A stretch of 64,000 bases of DNA from Streptomyces kanamyceticus (GCF_008704495.1 NZ_CP023699.1:4650001-4714000), one strand, 5' to 3'. Positions 52,482 to 61,466 are shown, numbered from the stretch's first letter. A program made the numbers and translations. The notes: generated by a model from the letters alone, not told the origin.

Positions 52482-53963
52482 TCAGAACGCGGTCTGCTGT
52501 GTGTGCGGCGGGGCCGGGGGCTGGCGGCTGAGCTCGATGTAGCGGGCCGCGCTGGTGCGGCCCCACTCAACCAGGACGCCCCGGGAGGCCAGGGTGGGCT
52601 GGATGCGCCGCAGCCGGTCGGACAGCACCTTGCCGGTGGTGGGCCAGCCCTTGGGCAGGGGACGGCATTCCTCGCCGCTGTAGAGCGCGGTGAGGCAGTG
52701 CAGCCACTCGGCCGACGTCATCCGTACCTCTTCACCGGGGGCCAGTTCGGCTGCGTGCTGCAGCACCGTCTGCGCCAGCAGGTCCCCCTCGATGACGTCG
52801 TCGTTCAGGTCGTCCAGGCTGGCCCGGTAGGCGGCCAGGGTCCCGAAGCTCATCGCCGTGTCGAGCTGGGCGCACAGGTGCGCGAAGTCGGCCATGCGCA
52901 GGTCGGTGGGGGTTTCCGCTTCGGCCGCGCGGACCTTGACGGTCAGGTCCAGGAGCGAGCCGAGCACGGCGGGCAAGATCTCGGCGTACTCCGCCCACAG
53001 CTCCGCCTCGGTGCGCCGTACCCGGGGGCGCACCAGGCGCAGGGTCAGGAGGCGTTCGGCGAGGTCGGGCCGGATGATGCCGACGTCGATGCCGGTGAGC
53101 AGCACCGGGCGGCGGTAGCGGGAGCGCACGACGTCGCCGTCGGTGAACAGCGCGCGCTTGATGCTCTCGGCTCCGGTGATGACGCAGCACATCAGGTCGG
53201 ACAGATCCGGGGCCAGGTGCGAGAGGTTGTCCAGCGCGGTGATCCACCCTGCGGCTACGGCCGTGATCATGTTCTCTTCGTCCTTCGGGGGACGCCGCAG
53301 GTCACTACTCATCCCCTCGATGACACGGATGAGCATCCGCCCGGCAGTCGACTTGCCCGCGCCCTGCGGGCCGGTCAGGAACGGGGCGGGGACGGGGACG
53401 GATGGTTCGAGGCAGCCGATGAGCCAGGCGACGGCCAGGCATTCGGTGGGGGCGTCGGCGAAGTTGCACAGCCGCAGCAGCTGGTCCAGGCCCTTGCCGT
53501 TCGTGTCCCGGGTGGGGAGGGGGAGTTCGCCGGTGAGCTGGGTGCGCCGCCAGCAGACCTCCGCGGGGTCGGGGACGCGGATGTCCCAGCCGGTGGGGTG
53601 GATACGCACCGACTGTCCGTCGTCGCGGCCCAGGTCGAGCCAGGTGGCGCCGTCGAAGCCGGGGGCAACGCGGATGTGCGTGGGCTGTACCTGCTCGGTG
53701 AGCGCGAGTGCTTCGATCAAGTCCAACGCCTCCTTGAGGGCGGTTCCGTTGAAGACGCCGACCCCGTCGCGGAAGAGGCCGACCATGAGTTCCTGACGGT
53801 GGCTCCCGGTGGTGCCCTGGGAGCGGATGGGGCGGGCCACGGGGTGGCCGATGCGCTGGGCGTACACGGTGCCCTCGACCGTGCGGAAGTACCGGAAGTG
53901 GGACTGCGCGTAGTCGGTGATGACCTTGCGGGCCGGGTCCTTCTCGTCGTCGGACACGCTCAC
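52482..53963 (-). CDS. Replication initiator helicase (SF3-like P-loop ATPase)
   Basis: 493 residues. GTG start at 53963 overlaps the stop of the primase-polymerase gene (GTGA), so the two are translationally coupled. Walker A FLTGPQGAGKSTAGRML (about 199), a Walker B-like WITALDNLSHL some 45 residues later, then LTGIDVGIIRPDLAERLL and a C-terminal winged-helix-like part. This resembles the ATPase half of plasmid replication initiators that follow a primase-polymerase domain; in many related elements both halves are one protein. It probably unwinds at the adjacent iteron-like array. Confidence 0.75.
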   Translation of the reverse strand: MSVSDDEKDPARKVITDYAQSHFRYFRTVEGTVYAQRIGHPVARPIRSQGTTGSHRQELMVGLFRDGVGVFNGTALKEALDLIEALALTEQVQPTHIRVAPGFDGATWLDLGRDDGQSVRIHPTGWDIRVPDPAEVCWRRTQLTGELPLPTRDTNGKGLDQLLRLCNFADAPTECLAVAWLIGCLEPSVPVPAPFLTGPQGAGKSTAGRMLIRVIEGMSSDLRRPPKDEENMITAVAAGWITALDNLSHLAPDLSDLMCCVITGAESIKRALFTDGDVVRSRYRRPVLLTGIDVGIIRPDLAERLLTLRLVRPRVRRTEAELWAEYAEILPAVLGSLLDLTVKVRAAEAETPTDLRMADFAHLCAQLDTAMSFGTLAAYRASLDDLNDDVIEGDLLAQTVLQHAAELAPGEEVRMTSAEWLHCLTALYSGEECRPLPKGWPTTGKVLSDRLRRIQPTLASRGVLVEWGRTSAARYIELSRQPPAPPHTQQTAF

Positions 53964-54841
53964 AGCTCCAACGTGGAACGGGCGTTGGCCCACGCGTCCG
54001 CGCAGTGCCGGGCACTTTCGCCCTTGGCCTGCGCGGCGGCGAACAGGCGCCCGACGTGGGCGTCGGTGAGGCAGCCGCACCGGCCGTGAGTGGAGAGCAC
54101 CGCCAGGAACGTGCGGTACACGGTGGCGTGCACCCCGCTGGTCGCCTCGGTGATGGCCTGCTCCGCCATCGTGAGGCCGCGAGCCAGGTAGGCGGGCATG
54201 CGGTGCGGGCAGGCACCGCCTCCGGGCGGGGCAGGCGCGGCAGCGGGATCGGGCAGGGGCCGGGTCGGGGCGGGTTTCACGGCGAGCGCGCGGACGGTGT
54301 CCGGCAGGGCGGTGAGGCGGCCGGTGCCGGGACCGAGCCAACGGGCGTAGGCCATGCGGGACTTGATGTCCACGCCGGGGCGTACACCGTTGGTGGAGGG
54401 CATGGTGCCCAGGTAGATCCAGTGCTGGCCGCGTGTGGTGGGCACGGTGCGGGTGGGCGGCAGGTGCGCGTGCGCCCAGGTGATCGCGTCGGCGTGGTCG
54501 AGGTCGACGACCGTGAGGCGAACGCCACCGGGGTGGTAGGCCACCGCCGCCGCCTCCCGCCAGGCCCGCGCCCACGCCGCGGACGTGAGGGTGTCGGGGT
54601 TGGTGGTCGCGGCGGCCCAGGCGTGGCAGGGGCGCGGGCAGGTGCAGGGCCCGGCTTGCTTCATGTGCGGGCGGCCGCCGCACGCGTTCTTGGCACAGGC
54701 CGGGCAGTTGTTGAACGGGGCCTTGCCCACGCGCAGCGGCAGCACAGGCACGCCCTTGGACGCGAGCGCGAGCGCGGTGGCCAGATGCCCGGTCGGCTGT
54801 GGCCCGGGGTGGACTCGCCGGGGCAGGGCGGAAGACGTCAT
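53960..54841 (-). CDS. Primase-polymerase (bifunctional DNA primase/polymerase, AEP type)
   Basis: 293 residues from the ATG at 54841 (AAGGAGGAG upstream). Archaeo-eukaryotic primase-like motifs: VVDLDHADAI with the metal-binding D-x-D, then RGQHWIYLG with a G-x-H element, and VDIKSR. A cysteine-rich insert (CPAC...C....C.C...C) around residues 45-75 may bind zinc. The protein would prime and extend DNA for replication of the element. It is coupled to the helicase gene downstream. Confidence 0.8.
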   Translation of the reverse strand: MTSSALPRRVHPGPQPTGHLATALALASKGVPVLPLRVGKAPFNNCPACAKNACGGRPHMKQAGPCTCPRPCHAWAAATTNPDTLTSAAWARAWREAAAVAYHPGGVRLTVVDLDHADAITWAHAHLPPTRTVPTTRGQHWIYLGTMPSTNGVRPGVDIKSRMAYARWLGPGTGRLTALPDTVRALAVKPAPTRPLPDPAAAPAPPGGGACPHRMPAYLARGLTMAEQAITEATSGVHATVYRTFLAVLSTHGRCGCLTDAHVGRLFAAAQAKGESARHCADAWANARSTLEL

Positions 54842-54929
54842 GCTGGAGTACTCCTCCTTCTTTGACGGGAACGGGGAGCCGGGGCGGCCGCGATTCTTTG
54901 GCGAGACGTGGCGGCCGCCCCGGGCACAG

Positions 54930-55217
54930 CTAGAAGGGCGGTTCGTCGCTGTAGCCGTTGGCGGCCCACGGGTCCAGGTCGCGGCGCGAGCGCCACCTGC
55001 GGCGGCGCGGCAGGGGCAGCAGGACCCAGCGGCGCTGTTCGTTCCAGCAAGTGCACGCATACCAGTGGGTGCCCGCGTACTCGCCGGTCGCGTTGTCGCC
55101 GTAGTCCTCCTCGATGCCGCCCTCGCCCTCGCAGTCGCGGCAGTCGGGACGCGGCGTGTCGGTCAGGATGAGCGCGGGCCGGGGCCAGTTGGTGCGCTTG
55201 ATGCGCAGCCGGGCCAT
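54930..55217 (-). CDS. Small zinc-ribbon-like protein
   Basis: 95 residues, coupled to the MazG gene (ATGA at 55217). DCRDCEGEGGIEEDYGDN and WYACTCW give a C-x2-C ... C-x-C pattern, like a DnaJ zinc knuckle. C-terminal half Arg/Trp-rich. I recall similar Streptomyces plasmid proteins annotated pRL2-8, but I cannot verify that. Function unknown. Confidence 0.6.
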   Translation of the reverse strand: MARLRIKRTNWPRPALILTDTPRPDCRDCEGEGGIEEDYGDNATGEYAGTHWYACTCWNEQRRWVLLPLPRRRRWRSRRDLDPWAANGYSDEPPF

Positions 55218-55546
55218 CAGTGGTTGCCCTTGGGTGGCAGGGGCAGGCGGTGGGCGGCGTTGTGCAGCTTGGCGTCCAGCACGGAGGGGGCGTGGTCGGT
55301 GAGGGAGAGCAGAGCGACCGCGGCGGCGACGATGACGTCGGCGAGTTCCTGGGCGACGTCGTTGCGGGTGTGGGTCATGCCCTTGCGGGGGTTCTGGCCG
55401 GTCATGCCGATGTAGGCGGCGGCCGCTTCCCCGGCTTCCTCGCTGACCTTGAGCAGGCGCATCGCGATCTCGTGTTCGGTACGGCCGTTGGACGCGTCCA
55501 GGGCGGCGGTGATGCGGGCCACGACGGGCCACAGGGCGGCGCTCAT
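55217..55546 (-). CDS. MazG-like nucleotide pyrophosphohydrolase
   Basis: 109 residues with LLKVSEEAGEAAAAYIG followed later by VAQELADVIVAAAVAL: the E-x-x-E ... E-x-x-D metal-binding arrangement of all-alpha NTP pyrophosphatases. ATG 55546 overlaps the stop of the upstream small gene. Such enzymes hydrolyse dNTPs or related nucleotides. In pSAM2 the immunity factor Pif contains a Nudix-type nucleotide hydrolase motif, so an analogous role in controlling redundant transfer is conceivable. Confidence 0.8.
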   Translation of the reverse strand: MSAALWPVVARITAALDASNGRTEHEIAMRLLKVSEEAGEAAAAYIGMTGQNPRKGMTHTRNDVAQELADVIVAAAVALLSLTDHAPSVLDAKLHNAAHRLPLPPKGNH

Positions 55547-55761
55547 GCGGGGATCTCCTGGCCGTGAGTGCGGACGTCGGCGCTCGGCGTGTGCTCGGGC
55601 CGGGGCGGGGTGCTGGTGCCCTCGTCGCGCTGCGCGATCACGGCTGCCACGGCGAGCAGGAGCAGGATGATCACGGTCCCGAGCCAGCCGGGGCGCCGGG
55701 CCGGGCCGACGGGGTTGATGCTGATCTCGTAACGGGTGGGTGTGCTCTTGTCCAACAGCAC
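55543..55761 (-). CDS. Small single-pass membrane protein
   Basis: 72 residues from the GTG at 55761, chosen because GGAGG lies seven bases upstream; an upstream start would add a Pro/Ala-rich stretch with no signal. One membrane helix, WLGTVIILLLLAVAAVIA (about residues 26-43), then a hydrophilic tail. Coupled to the MazG gene (ATGA). Unknown function. Confidence 0.65.
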   Translation of the reverse strand: MLLDKSTPTRYEISINPVGPARRPGWLGTVIILLLLAVAAVIAQRDEGTSTPPRPEHTPSADVRTHGQEIPA

Positions 55762-55873
55762 GGTGAAGCCTCCGAGTTGAGACGGTGCGTGCGGTGCGGG
55801 CCGGTCGGCCTGCCCGGCCCTCGCCAGCCCCACGGGGCGGGCGAAGACCAGGCGGAGCGACCGGAGTTGGATC

Positions 55874-56011
55874 TCAGGAGTCCTCGAACCTGATCTGCTC
55901 GCAGGGATCGCACATCGGTTCCTGCACGTCCTGATCGCCGGCCTCCCACGCGAACGGGTCGCGGCGGATGGTCACGTCCGGCTTGTCTTGGCCGCAGTAC
56001 TGGCAGCGCAT
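55874..56011 (-). CDS. Very small zinc-binding protein (45 aa)
   Basis: Too short for most gene callers. ATG 56011 is preceded by GGAAGGGAG at good spacing. The protein is MRCQYCGQDKPDV..., ending MCDPCEQIRFEDS, so it has C-x2-C and a second C-x2-C about 30 residues apart, a zinc-ribbon-like layout. It lies between the small membrane protein and the VirB4-like gene in the same direction, which fits the operon. Confidence 0.6.
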   Translation of the reverse strand: MRCQYCGQDKPDVTIRRDPFAWEAGDQDVQEPMCDPCEQIRFEDS

Positions 56012-56092
56012 CGGCTGCTCCCTTCCGGGCAACGGCGACGCCCCGCCCGGAACAGGGGGCGGGGCGCGGCGGGGCAGGTGCGGAGAGCGGGG

Positions 56093-57355
56093 TCAGGCGG
56101 CGTGTTCGATGACGTTGGGCGGCATCTCCCACGCCCACTCACCGCTCGCGGCGGGCCGGGTCGCGGGGGCTTTGCCCTGGGCTGCGTCGCGGCGCCGGGA
56201 GGTGAAGCAGAGCTGCTTCTCGTAGTCGGTGACCAGGGTCTGCACGAGGTTCACGTGCCGTCCGGTCTGCCAGATGGCCTGTCCCCGGCCCAGCAACGGG
56301 ATCTGCCGCACCGCCCAGTCGGGCAGGGAGAACAGCCCCCGGCACTGCTCGGCCTCACCCTCATCCATCTGGTGCAGGACCCGGGTGGAGGCCAGCCGCA
56401 GCAGGTCCTTGGCCTCCTCAGAGGTGGCGTCCTTGGCGCTATGCGCGACCGAGGTGACCGAGAGGCCCTCACGGCGGGAGTACTTCATCATCCGCTGCAA
56501 CAGCCCGGCCGTGGCCGGGTGCTTGAGGATCTGCCACGCCTCTTCGACGATCAGCGTCGAATGGATGCCGTGATCGGCACCGCCCTGGGCCAGCCACACC
56601 GATTCCAGGAACACCCCCACGACCGACATCAGCGCGGGCAGCGCGATCGAGGTGCGGTCGATGCGGGAGAAGTCGAACACGGTCAGCCGCTCATCCAGCG
56701 ACACCGACGTCTCCCCGTCGAGCATGCCGCGGGTCGCCGAGCGGATGAACGGCGAAAGCGCCTGCACCACTTCCTGCCCGAAGGCGAGCAGCTGCCGCTG
56801 GTCGAAGCGTCCGGGGATCGCGTCCGCCTGAAGCGAGGTGACCGCCCCCATCAGCCCGGACAGCGTGCGGGCGGCGGGGGATTCCATGGCCGCGTCCAGC
56901 GCCATCCGCGCGCCGGGCGACAGCGGCCGGTGGCCGCCGAGCTCGGCGAGCACCGCCACCAGCTGCACGCGGTGCAGCGGGGGAATCCGCGCGTCGAGAG
57001 GGTTGAGGCACACCCCTTCACCGAAGCGGACCGGGGTGAGGTGCAGGGCCGCGGCGACCGCGTCCCACTCGCCCACACCGTCCTCACCCTTAGCATCCAG
57101 CACCGCGTACCGGCGCCCAGGCCGGGCCATGTCCCGCAACGCCCCGACCTTGGTATTGGTCGACTTCCCGTTGCCCAGCGTGCCGAGCAGCGCCATGCCG
57201 GTGGAGGGCAGGACTTCCTGGTCGCAGTCGACGGGGGTGAGGCGGAACGGGGAGCCGTCCAGCAGCGAGGCGCCGATCAGTGCCCCGTCGGTGACCGGCT
57301 TGCACGCGTAGCCGGGGAACAGGCCCGCCGCCTGGCGGGTGGTGGTGGTCAGCAT
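56093..57355 (-). CDS. VirB4/TraC-like conjugation ATPase
   Basis: 420 residues from the ATG at 57355 (GGGAGGGGAGATC upstream), overlapping the end of the upstream gene by seven bases. Walker A LLGTLGNGKSTNTKV (about 50-64) and Walker B STLIVEEAWQIL with the VirB4-type E-E-A-W (about 268). It lacks the long N-terminal domain of classical VirB4, which here appears to be supplied by the upstream PrgI/SCO6880-like protein. It should power substrate transfer or pilus-like assembly. Confidence 0.82.
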   Translation of the reverse strand: MLTTTTRQAAGLFPGYACKPVTDGALIGASLLDGSPFRLTPVDCDQEVLPSTGMALLGTLGNGKSTNTKVGALRDMARPGRRYAVLDAKGEDGVGEWDAVAAALHLTPVRFGEGVCLNPLDARIPPLHRVQLVAVLAELGGHRPLSPGARMALDAAMESPAARTLSGLMGAVTSLQADAIPGRFDQRQLLAFGQEVVQALSPFIRSATRGMLDGETSVSLDERLTVFDFSRIDRTSIALPALMSVVGVFLESVWLAQGGADHGIHSTLIVEEAWQILKHPATAGLLQRMMKYSRREGLSVTSVAHSAKDATSEEAKDLLRLASTRVLHQMDEGEAEQCRGLFSLPDWAVRQIPLLGRGQAIWQTGRHVNLVQTLVTDYEKQLCFTSRRRDAAQGKAPATRPAASGEWAWEMPPNVIEHAA

Positions 57356-58692
57356 GTGATCTCCCCTCCCGGGATGGGCAGCGCGGCGTGCCATCCCCGT
57401 TCGTGTTCCTTGTCCATCCACGCCAGGTGCGCGCCGACCGAGACCGCGTTCTGCTCGACATCGCGGCGGAACTCCTTCAGGTCCGCCTCGTCGCGGGCCT
57501 GGATCATGATCTGGGCGGCGACCTTCACGTAGGCGGCGCCATCAGAGATGTCCTGCTCGTGCAGCTCGGCGGCTCGCCGCCCGGTCCGGGTGGAGGTCTT
57601 CTCGCGGCGCACGTCCTGCTCGTCGCGGGCGGTCGCGGTACGCAGCATCTCGCCGGTCTCCAACCGCTTCTCCGCCCTGCGCCGATCCAGCGGCAGATAC
57701 TCGACCACGGTCGTCCGCGTCACCCGGGGCAGCGTCGTGATCATCGGACGCCAGAAGTCCGGCGCCCGCTCACCGCGCCTAAAGTCGGTGACGGTGGCGG
57801 TGGCCGTGACGAAGTCACCGGAGCGGAAGAGGCCCTCGTGGATCTCGTACAGGTCGCCGCCCCGGATCGGCGCCAGCGCGATGTCCCAGGTGGGACGGTC
57901 CCACATGCGGCCGGTCTCGATCCCGCACACCTGCGCCTGCTCGAAGGCGGCGCGGGCCCAGGCGGTCTCCTCTTCGACGTCGGCGCCGTGGGCGGGCACG
58001 GACAGCATGATGACGGTGGCGTGCACATCGCACGCCGCATTCACCATGCTCATCAACTCCCGGTAGGAGTCGGCCAGATCGCCGCCCTGCTCGGCCCGCA
58101 CATCGCGCTCACCGGCATACGGGCTGACCGCGTGCACGATGCGCACACAGGACCCGTGACCGGTGGCGGCGACCCATTCCAGGAACGCGGCGAGCGCGTC
58201 GTGGGCGCGGTCACGGTGCGCGCCGTCCTTGAGGGCGGCACCGTCGGTAACCCACTCGAACGCCGCCAGCAGCCTGCCCCCGCCCTGCGGGAAGGCGTAG
58301 CCGTCCCGCTCGTGCCACACCAGATCATTGATGCGAGTGAAGACGGTGTGGTGGGGCAGAGCCTGCTCCACCTCCGGCTCCCCGAGGTCCTGCTTGGCCT
58401 CGTACCGGCGCACGGCGCGGGCCAGGGCGCGCTTCCTGAGCGCGTGGCCGCCACGACGGCCAGCCCGTTCGACGACCGTGGATCCGCCCGTCTTGACCAG
58501 GGCGAGGGCCCCGGCCACAGCGGCCGGGACGATGCAGGTCAGCGTGCCCAGAATGCCGGGCACCGCGACCCCGTGGACGGCACTGAGCGCGACCCCGGCC
58601 CCGATGACCGCCAGGTCAGTGCGGGACGGGGGGAGCTTGAGCGTCTCGGTCTCGTACAGCGGATCGAGCAGATACGTCCGGGACACGGACAT
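57349..58692 (-). CDS. SCO6880-type conjugation protein with N-terminal membrane hairpin
   Basis: 447 residues from the ATG at 58692 (GGAGAGGATCC upstream). Two membrane helices near residues 28-65 (PrgI-like), then a soluble domain with conserved TVFTRINDLVWHERDGYAF-like elements of the SCO6880 family. It may be the N-terminal half of a split VirB3-VirB4 fusion, with the ATPase half encoded by the next gene. Overlaps the TrbL-like gene upstream by 77 bp and the ATPase gene downstream by 7 bp. Confidence 0.75.
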   Translation of the reverse strand: MSVSRTYLLDPLYETETLKLPPSRTDLAVIGAGVALSAVHGVAVPGILGTLTCIVPAAVAGALALVKTGGSTVVERAGRRGGHALRKRALARAVRRYEAKQDLGEPEVEQALPHHTVFTRINDLVWHERDGYAFPQGGGRLLAAFEWVTDGAALKDGAHRDRAHDALAAFLEWVAATGHGSCVRIVHAVSPYAGERDVRAEQGGDLADSYRELMSMVNAACDVHATVIMLSVPAHGADVEEETAWARAAFEQAQVCGIETGRMWDRPTWDIALAPIRGGDLYEIHEGLFRSGDFVTATATVTDFRRGERAPDFWRPMITTLPRVTRTTVVEYLPLDRRRAEKRLETGEMLRTATARDEQDVRREKTSTRTGRRAAELHEQDISDGAAYVKVAAQIMIQARDEADLKEFRRDVEQNAVSVGAHLAWMDKEHERGWHAALPIPGGEITC

Positions 58693-59869
58693 CACGGATC
58701 CTCTCCTGTCGCTGGGGCGTGGTGCGAGAAGCACCGGAATCGGCGGCCTGGGCACTGCCCGGCGAACGGCCAGGGGCCTTCAACGCGGCCCGCACGCCCT
58801 TGCCGCCACCGGGGTAGGGGCGCCGTCCCGGCGTGTGCACGGAAGCCGCCTGCCGGGGCGCCTTCGGCTTGCCGGGCCCGGCCTGGGCTGCGGCCAGCCG
58901 CCGGGCGTGGACCTGGCGCTCGGTGTCGGCGGGCAGCTTGGTGACCGCCGTGCGCCCCTCGCTCTGCGTCCGCAGCTTCGGGGCCCGGGTGACCGCCGCG
59001 GCAACGCTCTTGGCCATCGCCGGAAGGCTCAACAGGATGTACAGGCACACAACCGTGCTGGCGGCGGTCAGCAGCAGGTCAGTCAGCGCGCCCTTGGGCA
59101 GCACGGTGCGGAACATCAACGTAATGGCGACCGGCACCCGGGCCAGGAACACCGCCGCGAGCAGATGCAGCAGCGCCTTGCCGCTACGGGACTTCATCCA
59201 GCCCTTGCCGACCCCCAGCGCGGCGGACAGCGGCAAGAACACCACGGCGGCGAGCACGGCCAGCGGCGCGATGACGCACAGCAGCCACAGCGGACCGACC
59301 GACAGCAGCACCACCGCCGCCTGCGCCAGGCGGCCATAGGGGTTGTCGCGGGAGCCCAGCAGCGAGGTCTCCATCCCCTTGAAGGGGTGGTCGGCCAGGT
59401 CCGCGTAGATGAGCGCGGAGAACTGGCCCAGCGCGAACGCGATCAGCACCACGGCCACCGGGATGACGCTCACCCCGAAGAGCAGGCCGAAGAACCGTCC
59501 GCCCGCCGAGCCCGCCTTCTTGAAGGCGGGCCCCGAAGGGCGGGCGATCCAGAAGATCAGCCCGCCCACCAGAACCACCGCACCGATCAGCAGGGCCAGC
59601 CCCGCCACCGGGTTGTACACCTTCGCCAGCGTGCCGCCCTTGATACCGCCGAGCGGATCGGCCGCCGCCATCATCGACTTGTCCATCAGCCGGTACAGGG
59701 CGGACGCCTGATCCGACAGCCAGTTCGCGGCCGCCCCCAGCGGATCGAGCGCCTCGGGCATCTCCGGAGTCAGCTCATCCGGCTTGCCCCCCGAGCCGCC
59801 GCCGCCGGAGCCCCGCTCGCAGAACTCGCGGGCGGCGCCCCGGATCAGGCCGCATTTGTCGTCGGCCAC
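58616..59869 (-). CDS. TrbL/VirB6-like polytopic membrane protein
   Basis: 417 residues, GTG start at 59869. A short N-terminal cysteine-containing, Gly-rich part, then about six membrane segments (residues about 85-280) and a long hydrophilic, Pro/Arg/Ala-rich tail (about 300-417). This topology fits the VirB6/TrbL channel component of type IV secretion. The tail-coding region overlaps the start of the next gene by 77 bp in another frame, which is a long overlap. Confidence 0.75.
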   Translation of the reverse strand: MADDKCGLIRGAAREFCERGSGGGGSGGKPDELTPEMPEALDPLGAAANWLSDQASALYRLMDKSMMAAADPLGGIKGGTLAKVYNPVAGLALLIGAVVLVGGLIFWIARPSGPAFKKAGSAGGRFFGLLFGVSVIPVAVVLIAFALGQFSALIYADLADHPFKGMETSLLGSRDNPYGRLAQAAVVLLSVGPLWLLCVIAPLAVLAAVVFLPLSAALGVGKGWMKSRSGKALLHLLAAVFLARVPVAITLMFRTVLPKGALTDLLLTAASTVVCLYILLSLPAMAKSVAAAVTRAPKLRTQSEGRTAVTKLPADTERQVHARRLAAAQAGPGKPKAPRQAASVHTPGRRPYPGGGKGVRAALKAPGRSPGSAQAADSGASRTTPQRQERIRDVRVPDVSARSAVRDRDAQAPPVPH

Positions 59870-59872
59870 GGT

Positions 59873-60247
59873 TCAGCCGCCCAGCGCGGTGGCGATGGAC
59901 GGGCCGATGGCCAGCACGCCGAGCAGCAGCACGATCAGACCCCCCACGGTGATCGCGGTCTTCTTCAGCGCCGAGCCGTCCTTCTTGAACCCGGCCTGAA
60001 CACCGCCGCGTCCAGCCGAGATGACCGCCCCGGTCGCGATCGCCAGGATGACCGCGCCGATCAGGACGCCCATGATCACGCCGTACAGCGGCAGGAACCC
60101 GGCCACCGGACCCAGGTCCGGGCCGGTGTCGTTGACCGTCTTGACGACCTGCTTGGCCCCCTTCGAGCAGTCCTTACTCCCGTCCGACTTGGTGATGCAG
60201 CCATCACCCGGGCCAGCGACGACGATCGTTCCGGTGAACTTGCCCAT
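59873..60247 (-). CDS. Two-helix pilin-like membrane protein (VirB2-like)
   Basis: 124 residues from the ATG at 60247 (GAGAGGGAG upstream). Two membrane segments, about 53-78 (LYGVIMGVLIGAVILAIATG) and 98-120, separated by a Gly/Lys-rich loop; a CITKSDGSKDC disulfide-like pair is near residue 20. The size and hairpin layout suit a VirB2-type pilin or a VirB3-like protein. It lies between the TrbL-like gene and another tiny membrane gene. Confidence 0.65.
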   Translation of the reverse strand: MGKFTGTIVVAGPGDGCITKSDGSKDCSKGAKQVVKTVNDTGPDLGPVAGFLPLYGVIMGVLIGAVILAIATGAVISAGRGGVQAGFKKDGSALKKTAITVGGLIVLLLGVLAIGPSIATALGG

Positions 60248-60249
60248 GA

Positions 60250-60471
60250 TCAGAACTCCCTCTCGGACGTGGGGTGGACGGTGTGGGGCTGCTGCGCGGT
60301 CAGGCGCTTGAGGGCGGCGCCGAGCCGGAGGGCGACGAGCACGGCCCCGGCACAGGCGAGAACCAGAAAGACCGTCAGGCCCGTCAGGACGGACACCGTG
60401 GTCTCCAGGCTGTGAGCGGACGAGGCCACCGAATACATGGCCTGCGTCGTGGCGATGCACTGGCCGTTCAT
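60250..60471 (-). CDS. Small single-pass membrane protein in the transfer operon
   Basis: 73 residues from the ATG at 60471 (AAGGAGG upstream), coupled to the wall hydrolase gene (ATGA). One helix, VLTGLTVFLVLACAGAVLVALRLG (described by residues about 29-52), with a short tail. Function unknown. Confidence 0.6.
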   Translation of the reverse strand: MNGQCIATTQAMYSVASSAHSLETTVSVLTGLTVFLVLACAGAVLVALRLGAALKRLTAQQPHTVHPTSEREF

Positions 60472-61466
60472 CACGCCTCCTTCGTGTTCGCGGATTTGGG
60501 GTAGACCCGGCCAGCACCCATGTAGGTGTCCCACCAGACCTTTTCGATACGGACCTTCGCCCCCGTGCGGGGCGCGTTCAGGAAATGACCCCTTCCCAGG
60601 TAAATGCCGACGTGGTCGATATCGGTGGCACTGGCCTTTCCCGTCCTCTTCTTCTGGCTGAAGAAGACGAGATCACCGATGGTCAGATCGCTCTTGTCGA
60701 CGACCGCACCGTCATTTTTCAGGTGCGCGTACTGGGCGTTGGCGACCCGGGGCAGGGTGACACCGGCTTGGGCGTAGGCGGCTTTGGTGAGACCCGAGCA
60801 GTCGAAACCGCCGTCGGTATCCCCGTTGCCGCCCCACACGTAGTCCTTGCCGATCTGCGCGGACGCGTAATTGACCGCCTCTACCGCCACATCGGACTTC
60901 CCGCCGACCGTCTGTCCCATCTTCGCGGCGGACGCCATGATGGTGGAGACGTAGTTTTCCGTCTCCTTGTACGGCGGTATCCCCCGGTACTTCTTCACCG
61001 CCCCGGGACCGGCGTTGTAACCGGCCAGCGCAAGCCGCGTCTCGTCCCCGGGGACGTCCTTCACGTCCTTCGAGACGGAGCACATGTACTTGGCGGCAGA
61101 GGGGATCGCGTCTTCCGGATCCCACACGTCTCTTTTGCCGTCTCCGTTGCCGTCGACGCCGGAGTTCTGCCAGGTTCCGGGCATGAACTGCGCTATGCCC
61201 ATGGCCCCGACCGGCGATTTGGCGCGGGGGTTGAACCCTGATTCCTGTTTGAGCTGCGCGGCCAGAATGCTGGGGGTGAGCGCATCGCACTCATTGCCCC
61301 AGGCGTTGAAGAGCCGCTCGTACTTCCTGGGCACCGATCCGGGCGCCGTGCGGTTGGCTACCGAGGTGGCCTTGCCGCTGACGGCCGGGTTGCCGGTCAG
61401 GCTCGTGGCGGTCACCGCCAACAGGCTCGATCCGACCACCACCAGGCCGATCGCGGACCCTTTCAT
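60471..61466 (-). CDS. Bifunctional wall hydrolase: lytic transglycosylase + NlpC/P60 peptidase
   Basis: 331 residues from the ATG at 61466 (AAGGAGGGTGGGAG upstream). A signal or membrane segment is at residues 5-22. SLT-type transglycosylase domain with QLKQESGFNPRAKSPVGAMG (catalytic Glu about 74). C-terminal NlpC/P60 peptidase with DGGFDCSGLTKAAYAQ (Cys about 222) and DIDHVGIYLG (His about 285). Both glycan strands and stem peptides would be cut, making room for the transfer apparatus, like VirB1 plus a peptidase. The sequence is less GC-biased than the neighbours in places. Confidence 0.88.
   Translation of the reverse strand: MKGSAIGLVVVGSSLLAVTATSLTGNPAVSGKATSVANRTAPGSVPRKYERLFNAWGNECDALTPSILAAQLKQESGFNPRAKSPVGAMGIAQFMPGTWQNSGVDGNGDGKRDVWDPEDAIPSAAKYMCSVSKDVKDVPGDETRLALAGYNAGPGAVKKYRGIPPYKETENYVSTIMASAAKMGQTVGGKSDVAVEAVNYASAQIGKDYVWGGNGDTDGGFDCSGLTKAAYAQAGVTLPRVANAQYAHLKNDGAVVDKSDLTIGDLVFFSQKKRTGKASATDIDHVGIYLGRGHFLNAPRTGAKVRIEKVWWDTYMGAGRVYPKSANTKEA

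Noticed and set aside
52482..54841. A single replication gene broken by a frameshift
   Set aside because: The two parts join through a GTGA overlap with a plausible start, and each has complete domains. It is a coupled gene pair.
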